Positions 49,740 through 62,019 of a DNA stretch of 64,000 nt are shown one piece after another (position 1 is the first letter of the stretch; every line of letters begins with the position of its first letter). The notes beneath the pieces are model-generated. The model made no database searches and had not been told where the DNA came from. It saw nothing but the letters and a program-made list of their open reading frames with translations. Made by a program: the position numbers and the translations under genes. The DNA comes from Sipunculus nudus (Eukaryota; Annelida; Sipuncula; Golfingiida; Sipunculidae): positions 90,497,142-90,561,141 of the forward strand of contig CM049306.1 in the NCBI GenBank assembly GCA_026874595.1. Direction: 5' to 3'.

Positions 49740-50240
49740 ATAAGACAGTCATGCAGAGCTGATCAGTCTTTGGTTGCTTGCCACCCGGGCTGTTCTGAAG
49801 CGCGTATTCTGTCCATGTCTGTCCAGTCACTGAAGACTTATAACACACTAAGGGATGCCCCATCGCTTGTGTCAATGCGCGCCGTTTAATACGTCGGCCA
49901 AGTCGGCTGCTTAACCGGAGTTCTGATTTCCCCAGCGACCCGGGTTCCCAGTTAGACACATCGGCCATAATTCAGAAGCTCGTTGGCAACGACAATCTGA
50001 AGTAAGCGAGAGCCAGATGAAAGCCAGCCATGGTCAGGGGCCCGAGACATGAGCCTGAAACAAGAAATGGACATCAGATGAGACCCTCATTAGCGATCAA
50101 ACTGGCACGCGCGAAAGCAATTTATTATTTCCCTTCTCGCCCTGCACTCTGGCAGGTTCAAACGAATAAATACTGAAATTAAAGAAACAGGCATTAGCTC
50201 TAAATAGAGTTAGTGGGCGTCAACTAAAAATCAATAGAAT
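49740..50240. promoter_or_regulatory. Candidate regulatory island just 3' of Nkx6
   Basis: A GC-rich, repeat-free segment with CCTCATTAGCGATC (50084), AAGCAATTTATTATTTCC and GGCATTAGCTC. Its position 1.2 kb past the Nkx6 stop makes it a plausible downstream element. Confidence 0.35.
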
Positions 50241-50624
50241 CACTTTGGTATTTTTATGCTGCCTGCTATCTATAAACATGCGGTCTTCCAAACACATGCT
50301 TTATATAAACAGAAATTGGTGTTTTGTGTATCTTTTCATGCCAGCCTCTATACGATGTAGGATATTTAGAGAACAAGAAAACCTGACTGTTAAGTCCTGC
50401 TTTTATTATTTTCATATTACTCTAGTTATCTTTTGTCAGTGCAGATGAACCGGGCACAGTTTACTGCCACTTATTATGCATCCTTCATTAATTTATGTTA
50501 TTGTTTAATCCTTTATATTTTAGAGGTTGAAGTCGAGCTTATAGTTCTAAGCAGTCACATCTTGAAAACATACATTTATGTATCGGTGTCATCTGCTGAT
50601 CATAAGCTATGCTCAAAGTTCCTT

Positions 50625-50662
50625 TTTATTATACCTGCAATTGAGCAGGTGTCGATTTTATT
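50625..50662 (-). terminator. Candidate Nkx6 polyadenylation signals
   Basis: Two AATAAA hexamers on the minus strand (50662-50657 and 50630-50625) are the first canonical ones I found downstream of the Nkx6 stop. Use of either would give a 3' UTR of about 750 nt. No downstream GU-rich element was assessed, so this is a weak call. Confidence 0.25.
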
Positions 50663-51395
50663 ATACGTGCGGCAAAGATGCCTACACATTTCTGGGTTTT
50701 AATGCCAAATAATGTGCGATGCACCTATTAAACGTCCCAGCGTACTGTAAGGTATGCTATTGTCCCTACTTTACCCAGGTGTGAGTATAAAGAACTTTGG
50801 CTGTATAGTGCTGTAGCCATGACATAACGCCTCGTCTAGCTTTTGTGCTAAGCACGACATTATGTCCCACTAGAATGGTGCTGGGTGTCACAATACGAGT
50901 GCAGTGTACAATAAATCAGCAATAAAGAGCAAAAAACCTATGAACCCAATAAATAAACGTAATCTCATGAAAGCCTACCTTAGAGCGTGTCGCTCCGTTT
51001 GAAGAAGATCCATGTTTCAGCCGTCTTTAGAACGTCTTACACAATGAAGTTTTCAAGGATGCATCTTACAGTGTTCAATCTCCCCAACAAGTATCTGTCG
51101 CATCTTTTGCATTTTCAGTGTCTCTGATACTTGAGTTAGGTAACATTCATGGAGGCTGATTAAATGATTAATATGTATCTGCTGGGTTAAAGTCACTGGT
51201 TTCGACAGCCGTGCATCTGGACAGAGTGGTGGTATTATTAGCGTGTATTTCTCCGGTATGACTTACTTCCCACCGCACCATGCATGCACTAAACAGTTTA
51301 TAAATGCGCTGCATAAGAAATAAAGGAGTGATTTTAAATTTAACTTATTGCTGCCTGTGCGAACCTGCCCGCCTCCCACGTGACCGGAAGTTGGG
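50663..51395 (-). other. Probable Nkx6 3' UTR
   Basis: This is the stretch between the Nkx6 stop codon and the first candidate polyadenylation signals. It contains no convincing reading frame or transposon. Its composition is intermediate between the coding exons and the AT-rich spacer. Assignment is by position only. Confidence 0.3.
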
Positions 51396-51584
51396 TTATA
51401 GCGAGGTTTTGAGGAGATCGATCTGGCCGGGACTCGAGGGGTCGGATGTATCGAGATCATCAGAATGCTCCGACATTTCTAGAGGGTCACAATGCTCAGC
51501 GCTCTGTTCTTGCTTCTTCTTTGCTGTCGCCATTTGTGCAGCCTGTTGCTTCCGCCATTTTGTTCTCCTGTTCTGGAACCACAC
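51396..51584 (-). CDS. Nkx6: Nkx6 exon 3 (recognition helix and C terminus)
   Basis: This exon encodes residues 184-245 and the stop. It follows the acceptor TTGTTTTTTAG|GTG and starts [12 protein letters not shown], homeodomain positions 47-58, with the invariant Trp48, Phe49 and Asn51 (residues 185, 186 and 188). The following MATAKKKQ is the NK6-specific post-homeodomain motif. The tail (about 209-245) is Ser/Asp/Glu-rich with a [15 protein letters not shown] stretch, like the acidic C terminus of other NK6 proteins but shorter than in vertebrates. The final residues are LLKTSL. Confidence 0.96.
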   Translation of the reverse strand: MWFQNRRTKWRKQQAAQMATAKKKQEQSAEHCDPLEMSEHSDDLDTSDPSSPGQIDLLKTSL

Positions 51585-51665
51585 CTAAAAAACAAAGAAA
51601 CATACCATCAATATATACAACATATTTTGAAACCTTAAACACGATGAAAATTCATTCACATTATG

Positions 51666-51705
<40 letters not shown>

Positions 51706-51738
51706 GCGTGAGTGTGTGAAACTTTATAAGCAAAATAA

Positions 51739-51769
<31 letters not shown>

Positions 51770-51807
51770 TAAACAATAATTATAATAATAATGATAATAA
51801 TAATAAC

Positions 51808-51851
<44 letters not shown>

Positions 51852-51985
51852 AAATAGAATAAAAATGTAAATAATATAAAAATCAATATATCATAATGAT
51901 AATTATAATAATTATTTTTTTAGAATTAAATGACATTATTATTATTATTATTAATAATATTATTATTATTATTATCGTCAATGAT
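51666..51985. repeat. Simple-repeat block in Nkx6 intron 2
   Basis: (AC)n and (TA)n at 51666-51705 are followed by a ~250-bp mix of TAA, AATAAT and ATGATA tri- and tetranucleotides, ending with an (ATT)n run and its partly self-complementary (TAA)n. It lies about 80 bp upstream of exon 3 in gene orientation. Its reading frames are repeat translations. Confidence 0.9.
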
Positions 51986-53020
51986 CACCAAAGTATCTCC
52001 ATATTCGTTCTTTTTTTAACATTTTGTATTGTAACTCGGACAAACATTCCTGTACTCTCGTAGTCTCATGAAATGATTACACTCACGTATAAAGTTTACT
52101 TGCACCAAATTTTTTTCTGACATTATCAACAACCGAAACATCTTAAACGCAACAGGTGCAGCCCAGGGAAGCGACAGGTCAAAATAAAACATTATATGGG
52201 ATCTGTTTATTGTTCACCTCTACTAATGTAATCCAGACTTTTAATGAACAATATAAGAATTGTTCACATGTTACCATACATTTAATTCTTAACTTATATA
52301 TCATAAAGTTATGAATAAAAAAAGTTATTTGTATATATGTATTTTTATATATTCCCTTAGAATAAAATTGGTTTTACTTTTATGACCTTTCTATCTCATG
52401 CAGGTATATCCCATGCACGTGTGTCAACAAGTAAATAAATGTTTAAACAATCGAGTGAGGTATAATGTTACATGGAAAATGTAAAGCATGTTCTCAAGTA
52501 GCAAAGGGATGTATCTTTTTACATGTCCATATGGTAGTGATTTCTTGCCACCGTATATGCCAACGTTAATAAGCATTCAGGGACACAAAAAAACTCATCC
52601 AAGAGTGATATATGTGTGAACAGAACGCAAAACTAAAACTCAAAATATGCTGGTGAAAGTTTAGGTGAAATTAATATCAATTGAAATTAACATAACTTTT
52701 CATGTATTTTTCGTCTATTATAGTTATGCTTTAATGAGAAAAAAATTCATCTAGCACATTTAGATTATTGGCTTGCGTTTTTTGAAAGCACATTTCGCAA
52801 CCAATAGACGGTTTTTATTTTATTATTTTTTTTTAATTTGTAGTGGGCGGAATTTCGTTCGACCTCCTTTTCAGTCACGTTTTTCAGTGCTCCGATTTAA
52901 CAAAACTTCGAATGAATCCCTCTTATTCATAGCGTTAATAAGAAAATATAAAGCAGAACATATTTAAATAAATGGTTTATTTGTATTAAGAAAAACATGC
53001 TGAAACAGGAAACTGTCCAG

Positions 53021-53021
<1 letters not shown>

Positions 53022-53067
<46 letters not shown>
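53022..53067. repeat. (GA)n microsatellite in Nkx6 intron 2
   Basis: About 22 GA units. Confidence 0.95.
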
Positions 53068-53070
<3 letters not shown>

Positions 53071-53159
53071 TGAAAATGAAGCAGCTCTAACTGGAAAATG
53101 TGTTGTTTTTATATAGCTATTCAGTCACGAGTTAAACGAAACCCGTTTTCCTAAATAAA

Positions 53160-54560
53160 AATTTCCATAATTAGGGGGTCTTGTGGCATGCATAATTCAA
53201 CGTGGGAGGCTGCAAGATTTCCTGCTAGTGGAAAGAAGGGTGCAGGGCTGAGGCTGTCTTATGGACGCTGGAAGCCGCTGAAGACCACAGCTGTGAGTTA
53301 GGGCATGCGGTAAGCGAGATGCAAGACCTAACCGAGCTTAACGTTAAATAGTCTCCAACAAAACTACAGTACGTGTTGGTCCCTGCATATTCCGGGATCA
53401 ATATAAGGATTAGGGCCAGGGGCGGTTTAGACATAAATTTGTCTTTATCAGGAAGGAAGTGTTATATTGACCTGGCTTCGTATCTGGGCGGGTGAAAAAG
53501 ATATTAGTGCAAATTGTATGGGTTACAAAGAAGAGCGGCACACAAGCTGATGACACACAAAGCAACATCATCTCATCCTGGTGTCATTTTCTAGTCATTG
53601 TTATTCCAGCGAGAATTGCCGCTTCAGTGACAGATATGACAGTTGGACAAGGAAATATTTGTGCCGCCAGTTTATCTCCTTACTCAGAACTGCGGCAATA
53701 GGCCCTCCAAGACAGCACTCTATAATAAATCAATGATCTTCTGATTGAATCAGATGATATCAGTGAAAACATAATCGGCTGTATAATTGTGGTCGCGATG
53801 CCATCGCCGCTTTCCCGGCTCGCCGCTGAGCTGCCAAATCACCGGTGTCGCGTCGGCCTCTGATTGAAACGATAAAAAGATTGAAAAGGGCTCATTGGGA
53901 ATTCCACTCAATTGCAACATAAATGAAGTATGCATGTCAATTCGTGCAATCTGATGAAGCGATGTGACAACACAGACCCCGCTTGATAAATTCGTGTTAA
54001 ATTTGGCGTAAAAGTGGCGAGGGCCATGATGGATCGAGCCTTTCCCCTCGGGCCAAAAAGAAACGGCGGCATCTCTTGTCGGCATAGCGGCTGTACCGTT
54101 ATACTGAAGCCTTGGCTAGCGGCGTTATACCGTAGCAAGTCCAATCAGCTTCTGTCTCCGACAGGCTGTTTGCTCTAACCAGCACTGGCAGTAGACGACC
54201 TTGCTGGAGTAAAACGAAGATGATGGCACGCAGTAAGGGTGCACGGCAGGAAATAAGCAATTCACGCCTCCCAGAGAGATTTCAACTCCTTACCTTTGGC
54301 CCCGAGCACATTAAATGGCGCTGGGGCGGAACCAATTTGTATACTGGTTAATATGATTAATGGGACAGCCTGCCGCGCCGAACAATCAACCTCACCTGGG
54401 CCCGACGCGTTTGAATTCAGCTTGACCAGAAATGTGGCTATTATATTGGCCGGCTTTGTGAAATGATCCGCTCTATACTTTTGACTTTTATAAGGCCACG
54501 GACCACCCAGTTTTCAGACTGACGTGTCATATTAACACGGGCCAACTACTGGTGATGTGG
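53160..54560. promoter_or_regulatory. Candidate intronic enhancer in Nkx6 intron 2, ~1.4 kb
   Basis: The largest GC-balanced, repeat-free island of the window. It contains TGATTGAAACGATAAAAAG (53861), GGTTAATATGATTAATGG (54347), ACATTAAATGGCGC (54309), GAACAATCAACC and TTTTATAAGGCC words. A 111-codon minus-strand frame (54085-53750) overlaps it but shows no motif and lacks consistent splice context, so it is more likely a chance frame in non-coding DNA. Confidence 0.45.
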
Positions 54561-55885
54561 TTCTTCTAATAAAAGGGGAAATAGGGAAATTCAGTCAATG
54601 TAACATGTTGTATTCTTTGTCTCCCTTTGTCGTCTATAGTCTTAAGTAAATCATCTTGCTTTCATAAAAATTGTCAACGTAGAAAATATAGATAAAAAAC
54701 TGCAAAAGATGTGATATAGTGTTTTAGTATGATTTTAAAGGGTATAACAGGAGTTCGAATACCTAAGCGACTTCAGATAATTAAGATATTATTATTAATT
54801 TTAATTAATACGAACATAAGCGCGGACACTTGTTTGGCTAACCATCATATTTTAGCTTGCGATCAAAACCGTTACAAACATAGGGGCATGTCTTGTGTAC
54901 ATTTGGCTTAGTGTAGTATTTGGTCACTTTTTGCGACCATAATTAAACATGAATATAAGAAGAATAAAACACGTTCTTGTGTATTGTTCGTTTAGAAAAT
55001 GATTACATTCTGGGTACATTGCAAAACTATAATGTGCATGTAAATGAATGTGTTCATTTTGCTTTCTAATTTTTTGTATTTTAGTTGTTTTTTATGAAAA
55101 TTTATATGGACACAAGTGTCTATGTTTGTAATATTACGTACATTTGTTGTTTTGTGGGCGAAACAATATATGAAATATATGAACATGCGTTTCGTTATTA
55201 ATTTTTAAACTATATAGTTATTGGCTTATTTATGGCGATAAAGTTCAAAATAGTATGCATGCATCACCGTAAAAAAAGTCTCTTGTTAAATAATCGACTG
55301 CAGAATAACTTTACATATGTTATCACAAGTATTCCTCGCAAAATATCTGGTTCTTCCTATAATATGTCACATGCAAATGTTACTCATTGTGATGATCCGT
55401 GTTATGCGTAAGTTATTTTTAAAAATTAACAATCAACGATGTAAAAGAGGAAATAAAGATGGACGAATAAGTTGATATGATATCTTTGAATTTATAAACA
55501 TAATATTTTAAATTTTTTTTCGTAACCATTCATGTGAACTGGTGATCAATCTAATTATAAAATAAACATTTATATGAACTGATTTTATTTGTCTGTTTTA
55601 TGTGTGTACTGAAATGAAAATGGCCTTTCGATCAAGTAAAATTGACCTTATTGTCTGTATCGTACAAGTTCCTTATTGAAGTCTTTAAATAATGGTATAA
55701 ACTTTTTTTACATAACATACTTTCTCATTATTCCATGTAATTAATGTTTATCGATACTAAAATATTTTGGAATCAATTATGTAAATCAATAATGAACTTC
55801 GTTTCAGAAATATATCAGTCTGGTTGTAGATAATATCAAACATTACACCTTATAACATATATTTAACACACGTATTATCTATTGA

Positions 55886-55973
<88 letters not shown>

Positions 55974-56465
55974 TATGTTAATAAACATACAAAATGTGTC
56001 ATCGTATATATATTTTTTAAACTTAAATTTTATGTCTAAAAAAATCCAAATACAAACTATTTATATATCTCTTTCTGAAAATCAATACAAAATTTTCAAT
56101 TTTTTTTAAAAGTCTTATGTATTTAATATACAACCAATTTCATTATTATATTACATACGAACAGACAGTTATATGTGGGCTGCACCCGGCCCACCTGCAG
56201 CCGGTTTGGCCTTATATTCATTGTATGTATGTACAGTACATGTATATATATATGGTAGAAAACCCGGTCAGAACTCCGTGGTTTTTGACACTTTTCTCTG
56301 TATAGGAGAACTGCTGATGTGTTTTTAATAGAACCTGTACATCATGTGTGGCCACCCATGTCATAGCCATATTGTTAACGATTTTCAGTGCTTTTTATAT
56401 TTATACCAATATTTATATTTTGTTCAGTTTGAGCGAAAAAGGTAAAAAAAAGCGTCTCTCCTAAC
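54561..56465. other. AT-rich part of Nkx6 intron 2
   Basis: No regulatory-looking island; it contains the TA array at 55890-55971. A GC-rich 60-bp patch at 56170-56215 (CTGCACCCGGCCCACCTGC) is too short to interpret. Confidence 0.45.
55890..55971. repeat. (TA)n microsatellite in Nkx6 intron 2
   Basis: About 41 TA units, the longest uninterrupted run in the window. Confidence 0.95.
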
Positions 56466-56641
56466 CTTGACTTGACTCTCGGTCATCCCGAGTGCATAAG
56501 CAAGCCTCGCTCTCTCTGGGCCCGCCAAATATTTCGTCTGCTCAAATGTTTTCTCTAGGGCGTAAATTTGATGTCCGGAAAACGTTGGTCTCGTGTGTTT
56601 CCTCTTTCCGTCTTTATCTACTGTTACTGTAGCCTGTGGAG
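56466..56641 (-). CDS. Nkx6: Nkx6 exon 2 (homeodomain residues 1-46)
   Basis: This exon completes codon 125 (Ala) and encodes residues 126-183. The acceptor is TTCTTTCCAG|CT and the donor is CAAG|GTTAGG in phase 0. A short linker with VDKDGKRKH leads into the homeodomain, which begins at residue 138. Helix 1 contains the hallmark [22 protein letters not shown] segment (given here only as the recognised NK6 block, residues 152-172). The exon stops after TESQVK, homeodomain position 46, so the recognition helix is split by intron 2. An intron at this site is the known arrangement in NK6 genes, which supports orthology beyond sequence similarity. Confidence 0.96.
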
Positions 56642-57128
56642 CTGGAAAGAATATCACACTGATCAGGAGCGATCTAGAATACCTGTATACATTAACATAG
56701 ACTTACAGGTCCAGCAAAAAATGGATCGAAAAAAGTGGCTAAGCTGAAACTGTTATATATTTATAATAGATAAAAAATATAATATATAAAATTCGTATGT
56801 ATAATGTATATACCTAGATCCCTGACATGTATATATAAGTGAAATTAAAGCACAACAGCGAGGTAATGTATATATAAAGTGCACTTGTATAAAAGCATGC
56901 ACATTGAAGAACTTTATTTATATCACTGTATCTACAATATATCCGGATCCGCAGTTTATATAAAATCAGGATTTCTCTTATATATATAGCAAATAACAAA
57001 TGCCTGACACGAAATCTGTGATATACGCATAAATACAGTATATGTGGTCAAAAATTATGGAAACTAAAGGTTAAATAAATGTTTTCATTCAGAAATATTG
57101 ATATTATTATATAGTTATTTATCTAAAA

Positions 57129-57129
<1 letters not shown>

Positions 57130-57192
<63 letters not shown>
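57130..57192. repeat. (TA)n microsatellite in Nkx6 intron 1
   Basis: A TA run ending in TTTATATTTATATA. Confidence 0.95.
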
Positions 57193-57194
<2 letters not shown>

Positions 57195-57269
57195 AAGCAC
57201 GTGTAAATATAAGCAGATACTCCCATATGTAAATAGGATTCATGTACAAATGAGGCAACCATTTATTTT

Positions 57270-57720
57270 TGTGTATCTTCCAGGGACTGTATACTCTCCG
57301 TATTTACATCTAGATGCACATGAATAGAGAGACTGAATAATTTATATATAAAGAGCGCCACTAATCCCAGATGCGGTTGCAGGAAGATGCAGCATACACA
57401 ACAATAAATCAATACAAGTGATGACACTAACGGCATATGGCACCCCCGTGTATGTATATAACACGTCTACTCGGCATCCCCACGCCGGAACCGCTGCCTG
57501 GCTTCTATAACACTCTATCGATCACGTCATGATAATCCTATAGCATTGGCCTTTTCAATCGGACCTCGCTGACCTTTGCTCCTGTAATACTGTTCTTTAC
57601 ATATCAGGGCGGCGACCTCGCATCTTTCATGGATTCTGATTGTATATTACGGGCGGATGTAGCGATCAAGTATATATAAAGACAAATTCCTCTTCATCTG
57701 CCTCTGATCTTACTCAATCC
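57270..57720. promoter_or_regulatory. Candidate intronic enhancer in Nkx6 intron 1
   Basis: A repeat-free GC-balanced island 0.6 kb upstream of exon 2 in gene orientation, with CACTAATCCC (57359; Otx-type core), TGACCTTTGCTCC (57571; nuclear-receptor half-site word), GATCACGTCATG and GCATTGGCC. Confidence 0.4.
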
Positions 57721-57794
57721 ATATCCGATTATATATGATTTACATATTTTTTCATGATGCTTCAGGAATATAAACTAAATACTGCAATCATTTG

Positions 57795-57935
57795 ATTGAT
57801 TTATTTATTTATTATTATAATATTATTAATATTATTAATATCGTTATTATTATTAATATGATTAATGTTATAAATATTATTAATATTATTAATTTTATCA
57901 TCATCATCATTATTATTATTATCATCATCATATAC
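57795..57935. repeat. ATT/ATC trinucleotide-rich block in Nkx6 intron 1
   Basis: Interrupted TATTA, AATATTATT and ATCATC units form a low-complexity block. Confidence 0.85.
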
Positions 57936-58379
57936 AATTTAAATTCTACTTTTCTACGTGAAATATAGCCTCTAATATTTGTTATTTTTTTAATTTACCT
58001 TCATATGGGAGAATATATGTATGTATTAACTGAAAATATTTATCAAAATGGTCTGGTTTTATGTATACATAGCAAAACGATATGTAATTAATTATCCAAC
58101 ATTATTTTATAAGGTAAAACTGCAGTATAGGTGACCCACAAACTGGTTTTATTCTTAATTAATTTATCCTTTCACTTTGTCTTAATTTGGAATGGCCCCA
58201 ATCCCCAAATTGAGCATGTTGATGAAACCAAACAGGCTGCATGTGGGAACAAGAAAATATATAGAAGAGGCAGGCAGCCCCTGGCAGGTCACATATACTG
58301 CCCTTCACCATAGTGTTCTCGTGAATATGTATATAACTGTGCTCAGGTAAGTGCACTGAGATTAATACGGGTATATTTT

Positions 58380-58625
58380 GTAAAGTAAAGAGTGTTTCAA
58401 TTTTGTTGAGGTTATTTCAGAAATCTGCAGCACTGGTCGGCGTATGTACAAAACTTAACACGGCCCCTAGACAGATCAGCCGTCAGATCAACAGTATAAT
58501 GTGAAGAAGTCGAGTGACCTTTCATGAAGATTAATGATACTACAGCCTAATTACGTATTGATCCGGATGACGTATGCATCCACAGTCACGTGATTATCCT
58601 CAGGATTGCTCCCCCCAATGTAGAA
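58380..58625. promoter_or_regulatory. Candidate small regulatory island in Nkx6 intron 1
   Basis: GC-balanced and repeat-free, with ATTAATGATAC (58529), GCCTAATTACG (58545) and CAGTCACGTGATT (58582). Confidence 0.3.
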
Positions 58626-59244
58626 TAAGATTTTTTAAGTTAAGAGTCACATCTTTATGCAAACCTTTAAGATTTGATGACATTAAATTTTCCCCTATAA
58701 TCTTGAAATAATACACAAAATACTTGCATTGGTGAAAAACATATCTGAATTCAAATGCGTAATTTTGCATATTACCTGTAAGAAGCTTTATCTTCTCAAA
58801 GGCTTTTGACTGCGATTTTTTAATTCATTTCCAAGCACACAAAACAGACAAAAACAGTGTCTGATTATTTTCTATTGCTATTACGATTATCTAATCAGCT
58901 TGAGGCAATGGGCATGGAACTCTAAAGATTTGATGCATACACCAAAGCAATTTCTGTTTATACAACTGTATTTTATATATTATAGGAAAGCCTTCATTTA
59001 AATTTATATAAAACTTTATATAACGTGATGAAGGCAATAATGATAACAGTATCACAGATGCGGACACATGCAGACTCCCTTGATCCATACATCTTTATGA
59101 TGTCGTAATTTTCTGTTTACTTAAGGTCCAGCTGAAGACCTTACAGGTATATAGTAATGTATTCTCCGATAAAAGATCAAATGGAAACAACACCTGGTAT
59201 ACAGGTATTTTTTATGTGTACATATATATCACGAAGGCGACGAA

Positions 59245-59640
59245 ATAAACGCTATCAAATTACCCACAAACAATATCCTCTTTGGTAAAAACCCGCCAAA
59301 CCACATGGCTGTTCTTATTAAGAGCAATAAAAGGCAATGAAGGGAGTAAAAAAATCCCCAATTATTCGAACACTCTATTGTGGTATAGAAAGAAAACACT
59401 GATAAAGTTCCGCGTGGCCGACTTCGATTACCTGCGGCTTATTGTTATACGCAGGCCCTGTCTGTATACGGCAGTGATATGGAATTTACGTGACACCCTG
59501 GGGGTCGGTTGAGTGCGGCATTTGGATGGACAGACAAACCCCGCTGGAGAGAGAAACATCACTGCTGTCCGATGCGAATGATAAGATGATCTAGAGAGAC
59601 TGAAGGATGTCTTTTCTGTCATTTCCATCACTGGTTTAAT
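59245..59640. promoter_or_regulatory. Candidate regulatory island in Nkx6 intron 1
   Basis: Contains CAATTATTCGAAC (59359), CTATTGTGG (59374; SOX-like), GATTACCTGCGG (59427) and repeated ACAGAC/TGTCC words. No repeat or exon is seen. Confidence 0.3.
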
Positions 59641-60389
59641 CAAAAGGATTTATATTGTAGCTTGCTTTCCCATGCAGGGAAAGATTTAGTGTCAACAAAA
59701 ACACGTCATGTTCTCTTCCTCATATCTGCATGCATGCTGAGATTTCTTCCTCTGTCTATCTGAAGGTGTCTTAATCTTTACCTAACCCCGTCCTATTTCT
59801 CTCCCTTAAGTCTAACAAAGTACGTCTATTCCATTTGTAATTGAAGGTTTGATATGTTGCTGGGCTGGTTCCAGAATTTCTTTAAATTGAGGGAGGGGGT
59901 TGCTGGGGACTGATCAATAAAACACACAATAAATACTTAAAAAAAACTTTCATAATAAACCAAATAATACAGTGCACTGTAATTCACTTAGACTATCATT
60001 AATAGTTTAACTGAGGTAAAAATCTGGGGTTAGCAGAAAACTTATGAATATTTCCAAGGTTTGTATAAGGAGGTTTCAATGCCTATAACCCCCCCCCCCC
60101 CCCTGGATCCAGCCCTGTGTCGATACCTCAAAGCAATTAACAACATATTTTACCCACATATAAATAAATTCTGTTCTGGTTTTTAATTCAATTGTATTTT
60201 CGAAGCCGTGCATGATATCAAAGGAAAATCCTTTTTTCAGGATTATACCAAAGAGCCAACTACAAACTTAACAAAATAACATCCGGCCTTTATCAAAGTC
60301 AAAATCTATAGGTAGATAAAGAAATGCAGGTTTGAGATACGAGATGTATAATTTACTTTACCAGTATGTAATTCCATAACATCAGAGGG

Positions 60390-60740
60390 ACTCGATCCAG
60401 TGCAATGAGTATTAATATAAGATAGAAAGATCTTTGAAAGACCTGAGAGAACTCAGAGCGACCGGAGATCTCTAACTTATATCAGAAGCCCGTATCAGCT
60501 GAGTATTAATAAATGAGTGGGGACACTCTGATAACGGACTGCGGTGACAAGGCCGGGTATGATAGGATATCTCTCCTATTGATAAAACCAGTCCCCAAAT
60601 CCAACGCCAAACTTCATTTCCTTTACTCAGGTTAGAAACGCCAGAATTCTTGTAGGTCTTGCTTAATTGCAGAACAGATGGCCACCATCTGGGGGTCTGA
60701 GCATGCGCGGAGCGTACAGTCTCTCTAGGTACAAGGCCTC
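60390..60740. promoter_or_regulatory. Candidate neural-type regulatory island in Nkx6 intron 1
   Basis: Two E-boxes, CAGATG (60675) and CATCTG (60686), start 11 bp apart in a near-palindrome, followed by GCATGCGC (60702), an NRF1-type core. GAGTATTAAT occurs twice (60407 and 60500). The island is GC-balanced and repeat-free. Confidence 0.35.
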
Positions 60741-60820
60741 TTTTATGATATATGATATTCTTGATTGTTTTGAATATACTTCAATGTGTCTCCCTGCGCA
60801 TGCATCAATTTATATACTTA

Positions 60821-60823
<3 letters not shown>

Positions 60824-60887
<64 letters not shown>

Positions 60888-60983
60888 GTATAATCGCATA
60901 AAAAGAAGCGAAATTTCATCAAATGAGTTACAAATATACTTATAACATATTTTTATTGTTAAGATTTTTATGATTTTTTAATG

Positions 60984-61026
<43 letters not shown>
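60824..61026. repeat. Two (TA)n arrays bracketing ~100 bp in Nkx6 intron 1
   Basis: TA runs at 60824-60886 and 60987-61026 flank a unique AT-rich stretch; the two runs could pair with each other. Confidence 0.9.
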
Positions 61027-61028
<2 letters not shown>

Positions 61029-61366
61029 TTATAAAATATATAGATAGTTATATATAGAAAATATAAATAGATTAAAATTTCGTATAGAGTATGACATATA
61101 TAGATAGTTGTAGTAATATATATATAGAGTTTAGTAAATTTATTTTTGCCTTTCATATGTGTGCCCATGGAAAGGATGATGTATGACCCTGCTCACAGAT
61201 AGTAAGATTATGATGTGATGAACATGAGTGCTATATATAGTAATAAAACTGCCTTGCTATATCTCACCAGACATGTCATAATAAAATTCATTAAGACACT
61301 GGATATTTATGACGGGATCAACCACGCTCAAGCTTTATTGACTCAGGCCTTCTTATAAATAAATAA

Positions 61367-61370
<4 letters not shown>

Positions 61371-61406
<36 letters not shown>
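61371..61406. repeat. (TA)n microsatellite after (AAAT)n in Nkx6 intron 1
   Basis: A short AAATAAAT run leads into a TA run. Confidence 0.9.
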
Positions 61407-61408
<2 letters not shown>

Positions 61409-61930
61409 TAAACTTAAGTTGACTTTGAATATTCTTAAATATTCTTAGATGTTATTTGTGACGGCGAAAATTAGGCCGGATAATACTTTATATAACTTTT
61501 TATAACTATATATATCTAATTCAAATGTATCTGCACCCTGTCCATCTGTAATCTATAACTTTCTGAAATATTATAAAATATATGTATAATATTCAATATA
61601 TTTTATATATGTATATATTAATCTTGTATATGTATATATTCAATCACAAAATTATAGATTATAATTGTATTTTTTATATACTATAATATAAATAACAATA
61701 ACAATTAAGCAGGCTACATACACAACTGAAATATTTATATATAAAAACTCATAAGAGATAAACATGGGAAATTCGTAGAGTTCATTCAGTGAAAAATTTA
61801 AATATTCTAAACATTTACCTGATAGATTTACAGGGTGAAATCTACCCTGGTCCTGGTTCAATTGCTTTCTCATATTTAGTGCATGAAGAGAGTATTAATG
61901 AAAAGACTATCAAGGTAATTTCATTGTGTT

Positions 61931-61937
<7 letters not shown>

Positions 61938-62002
<65 letters not shown>
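61938..62002. repeat. (TA)n microsatellite in Nkx6 intron 1
   Basis: About 32 TA units. Confidence 0.95.
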
Positions 62003-62005
<3 letters not shown>

Positions 62006-62019
62006 CTTAATCATCATTA

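Noticed and set aside
49527-49889. 120-codon plus-strand frame near the 3' end of Nkx6
   Set aside because: No recognisable domain, no supporting splice sites, and it crosses the border of an AT-rich spacer and a GC-rich island.
53750-54085. 111-codon minus-strand frame
   Set aside because: It overlaps a GC-balanced non-coding island in a Nkx6 intron, shows no domain, and has an equally open overlapping frame. Treated as chance.
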